DNA of 8,049 nt from Phycisphaerae bacterium (GTDB lineage: Bacteria > Planctomycetota > Phycisphaerae > Phycisphaerales > UBA1924), in NCBI GenBank assembly GCA_016794945.1, contig JAEUIX010000141.1:1-8049 (forward strand). The letters run 5' to 3'. Position 1 is the stretch's first letter; each line of letters begins with the position of its first letter. The position numbers were made by a program, and so were the translations under genes. Below, piece after piece: positions 7,091 to 8,049 of the stretch. The notes under the pieces are model-generated. The model saw only the letters and a program-made list of their open reading frames with translations. It did not search any database and was not told the origin of the DNA.

Positions 7091-7121
7091 GACCCGGCCG
7101 AGAGATCGGCGGCCGGGGGTC
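7091..7121. other. GC-rich hairpin in the rpsB leader
   Basis: GACCCGGCCG (7091-7100) pairs with CGGCCGGGGGTC (7110-7121) if two extra G residues bulge out, leaving a nine-base loop. It falls in the spacer before rpsB. In other bacteria the rpsB-tsf mRNA leader binds S2 as feedback control, so a structured leader here would fit, but nothing in the sequence proves that role. No U-tract follows, so it is not an intrinsic terminator. Confidence 0.35.
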
Positions 7122-7290
7122 CCCGCTGGCCAAGGTGGCCGGTTCGGGGGCCGAGTTCCGCGACAAGGCCTCTTGAAGCGCCCTTGTGCGACTGTCGCCG
7201 CAGGCCCACGGACGGGCGGCCACGCCCCCCGTGCCTGAGCGGTGACCGATCTCGACCGTCGCCGGATGCGCTGAACGGACAGGTAGACCC

Positions 7291-8037
7291 ATGGCGAATC
7301 AACTGGTGCAGGATCTCATCGAGGCGGGCATCCACTTCGGCCAGCGGGCCAGCGGGTGGAACCCCAAGATGGCCCCGTACATCTGGGGCAAGCGCAACGA
7401 CATCCACATCATCGACATCAAGGAGACCATCAAGGGTCTCCTCCTGGCCAAGAAGTTCATCGCCCGCATCGTCGCCGAGGGCAAGGACGTCTGCTTCGTC
7501 GGCACCAAGCGCCAGGCCCGCGGCGTGCTCGAGCAGCGCGTCGGCGACGTCAAGATGCACTACGTCATCGAGCGCTGGCTCGGCGGCACCCTGACCAACT
7601 TCCGCACCATCCGCTCCCGCCTCAAGCGCCTCGACGAGCTCGACGCCATCGATAACGGCGGCGGCTTCGCCAGCTACTCCAAGAAGATGGAGAGCCAGCT
7701 CCGGCGCGAGCAGCAGAAGATCAAGCGCAACCTCGAGGGCATCCGCCACATGGACAAGCTCCCGGGCGCCCTGGTCGTCATCGACGTCAACAAGGAAGTC
7801 AACGCCCTCCGCGAGGCCAAGAAGCTCGGCATCCCCACCGTCTGCCTCATCGACACCGACGGCGACCCCGACCTGGCCGACATCGCCATCCCCGGCAACG
7901 ACGACTCGATGCGCGCCATCGACGTCATCCTCCGCGAGCTCTGCCTCGCCGTCGCCGACGGCAAGACCGCCCGCGCCCAGAAGGCCGCGGCCGAGTCCCC
8001 CGCCGGCGCCGCCGAAGATCGCAAGAGCGTCGGGTAG
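7291..8037 (+). CDS. rpsB: 30S ribosomal protein S2
   Basis: A 248-residue S2 protein, usual length, part of the 30S subunit, where it sits between head and body and is needed late in assembly and for binding S1 and leadered mRNAs. Recognisable family segments are LIEAGIHFGQR with WNPKMAPYIWGKRN (near 9-36), IHIIDIKET, VCFVGTKRQARG, ERWLGGTLTNFRTI (near 94-107), the coiled-coil insertion rich in Lys/Arg/Gln, LPGALVVIDVNKE, IPTVCLIDTDGDPDL and IPGNDDSMRAI (near 206-216). The wording IKETIKGLLLAKKF is planctomycete-like as I recall it. In most bacteria the first block reads HFGHQ or HFGHR; here the second His is Gln. The C-terminal tail is Ala/Lys-rich. Only a weak AGGT (7281-7284) precedes the ATG. 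tsf usually follows rpsB and is probably just beyond the window. Confidence 0.97.
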   Translation: MANQLVQDLIEAGIHFGQRASGWNPKMAPYIWGKRNDIHIIDIKETIKGLLLAKKFIARIVAEGKDVCFVGTKRQARGVLEQRVGDVKMHYVIERWLGGTLTNFRTIRSRLKRLDELDAIDNGGGFASYSKKMESQLRREQQKIKRNLEGIRHMDKLPGALVVIDVNKEVNALREAKKLGIPTVCLIDTDGDPDLADIAIPGNDDSMRAIDVILRELCLAVADGKTARAQKAAAESPAGAAEDRKSVG

Positions 8038-8049
8038 GGACAGACGGTG

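Noticed and set aside
8047..8049. GTG at the very end as the start of tsf
   Set aside because: AGGGA precedes it by six bases and tsf is expected next, but a single codon gives no protein to recognise.

Overview
The window is about 8 kb of very GC-rich bacterial DNA. Gene content and style (a planctomycete-type RpsB, a conserved small protein ending in a NYLLPT-type tail, many unnamed membrane or secreted proteins, and gene-sized spacers full of short repeats) suggest a Planctomycetota genome, probably of the Phycisphaerae side. This placement is inferred from remembered protein resemblance, not from a search. There are no tRNA or rRNA genes, no CRISPR array, no transposase and no phage gene.

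Layout, left to right: (1) the 3' end of a conserved hypothetical gene (+, 1-330); (2) a DEAD-box RNA helicase of the RhlE type (+, 614-2158) with a His/Pro-rich insert and a long basic tail; (3) a leftward unit consisting of an MddA-like methanethiol S-methyltransferase (-, 2510-3322) followed by a 36-residue membrane peptide gene with a strong ribosome binding site (-, 2288-2398) that is easy to miss; (4) a TetR-family regulator (+, 3561-4151) divergent from mddA, with two near-identical 17-bp palindromic sites between them; (5) a secreted helical protein with a C-terminal LTPEQ motif (-, 4170-5066), convergent with tetR; (6) a two-helix membrane protein of unknown function (+, 5435-6283), preceded by 12 heptanucleotide repeats; (7) a hypothetical protein with a Pro/Ser-rich tail (+, 6526-7074); (8) ribosomal protein S2, rpsB (+, 7291-8037), after a G/C-rich structured leader.

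The most coherent functional unit is tetR / operator pair / mddA / small membrane peptide. It looks like a locally regulated module for S-methylation of methanethiol (giving dimethyl sulfide) or a related small thiol. The other genes look like ordinary housekeeping or lineage-specific genes.

The spacers carry the second theme. Four of them hold copies of a composite, degenerate repeat made of 10-bp units (consensus TCCGCGTTCA, ending TCCGCGGCC) followed by a CTCGCGA-like heptamer tract, and one of these is extended by a TACTCGG/CACTCAG heptamer array. Third codon positions show a marked strand bias: rightward genes prefer C and leftward genes prefer G, so the + strand is C-rich throughout.
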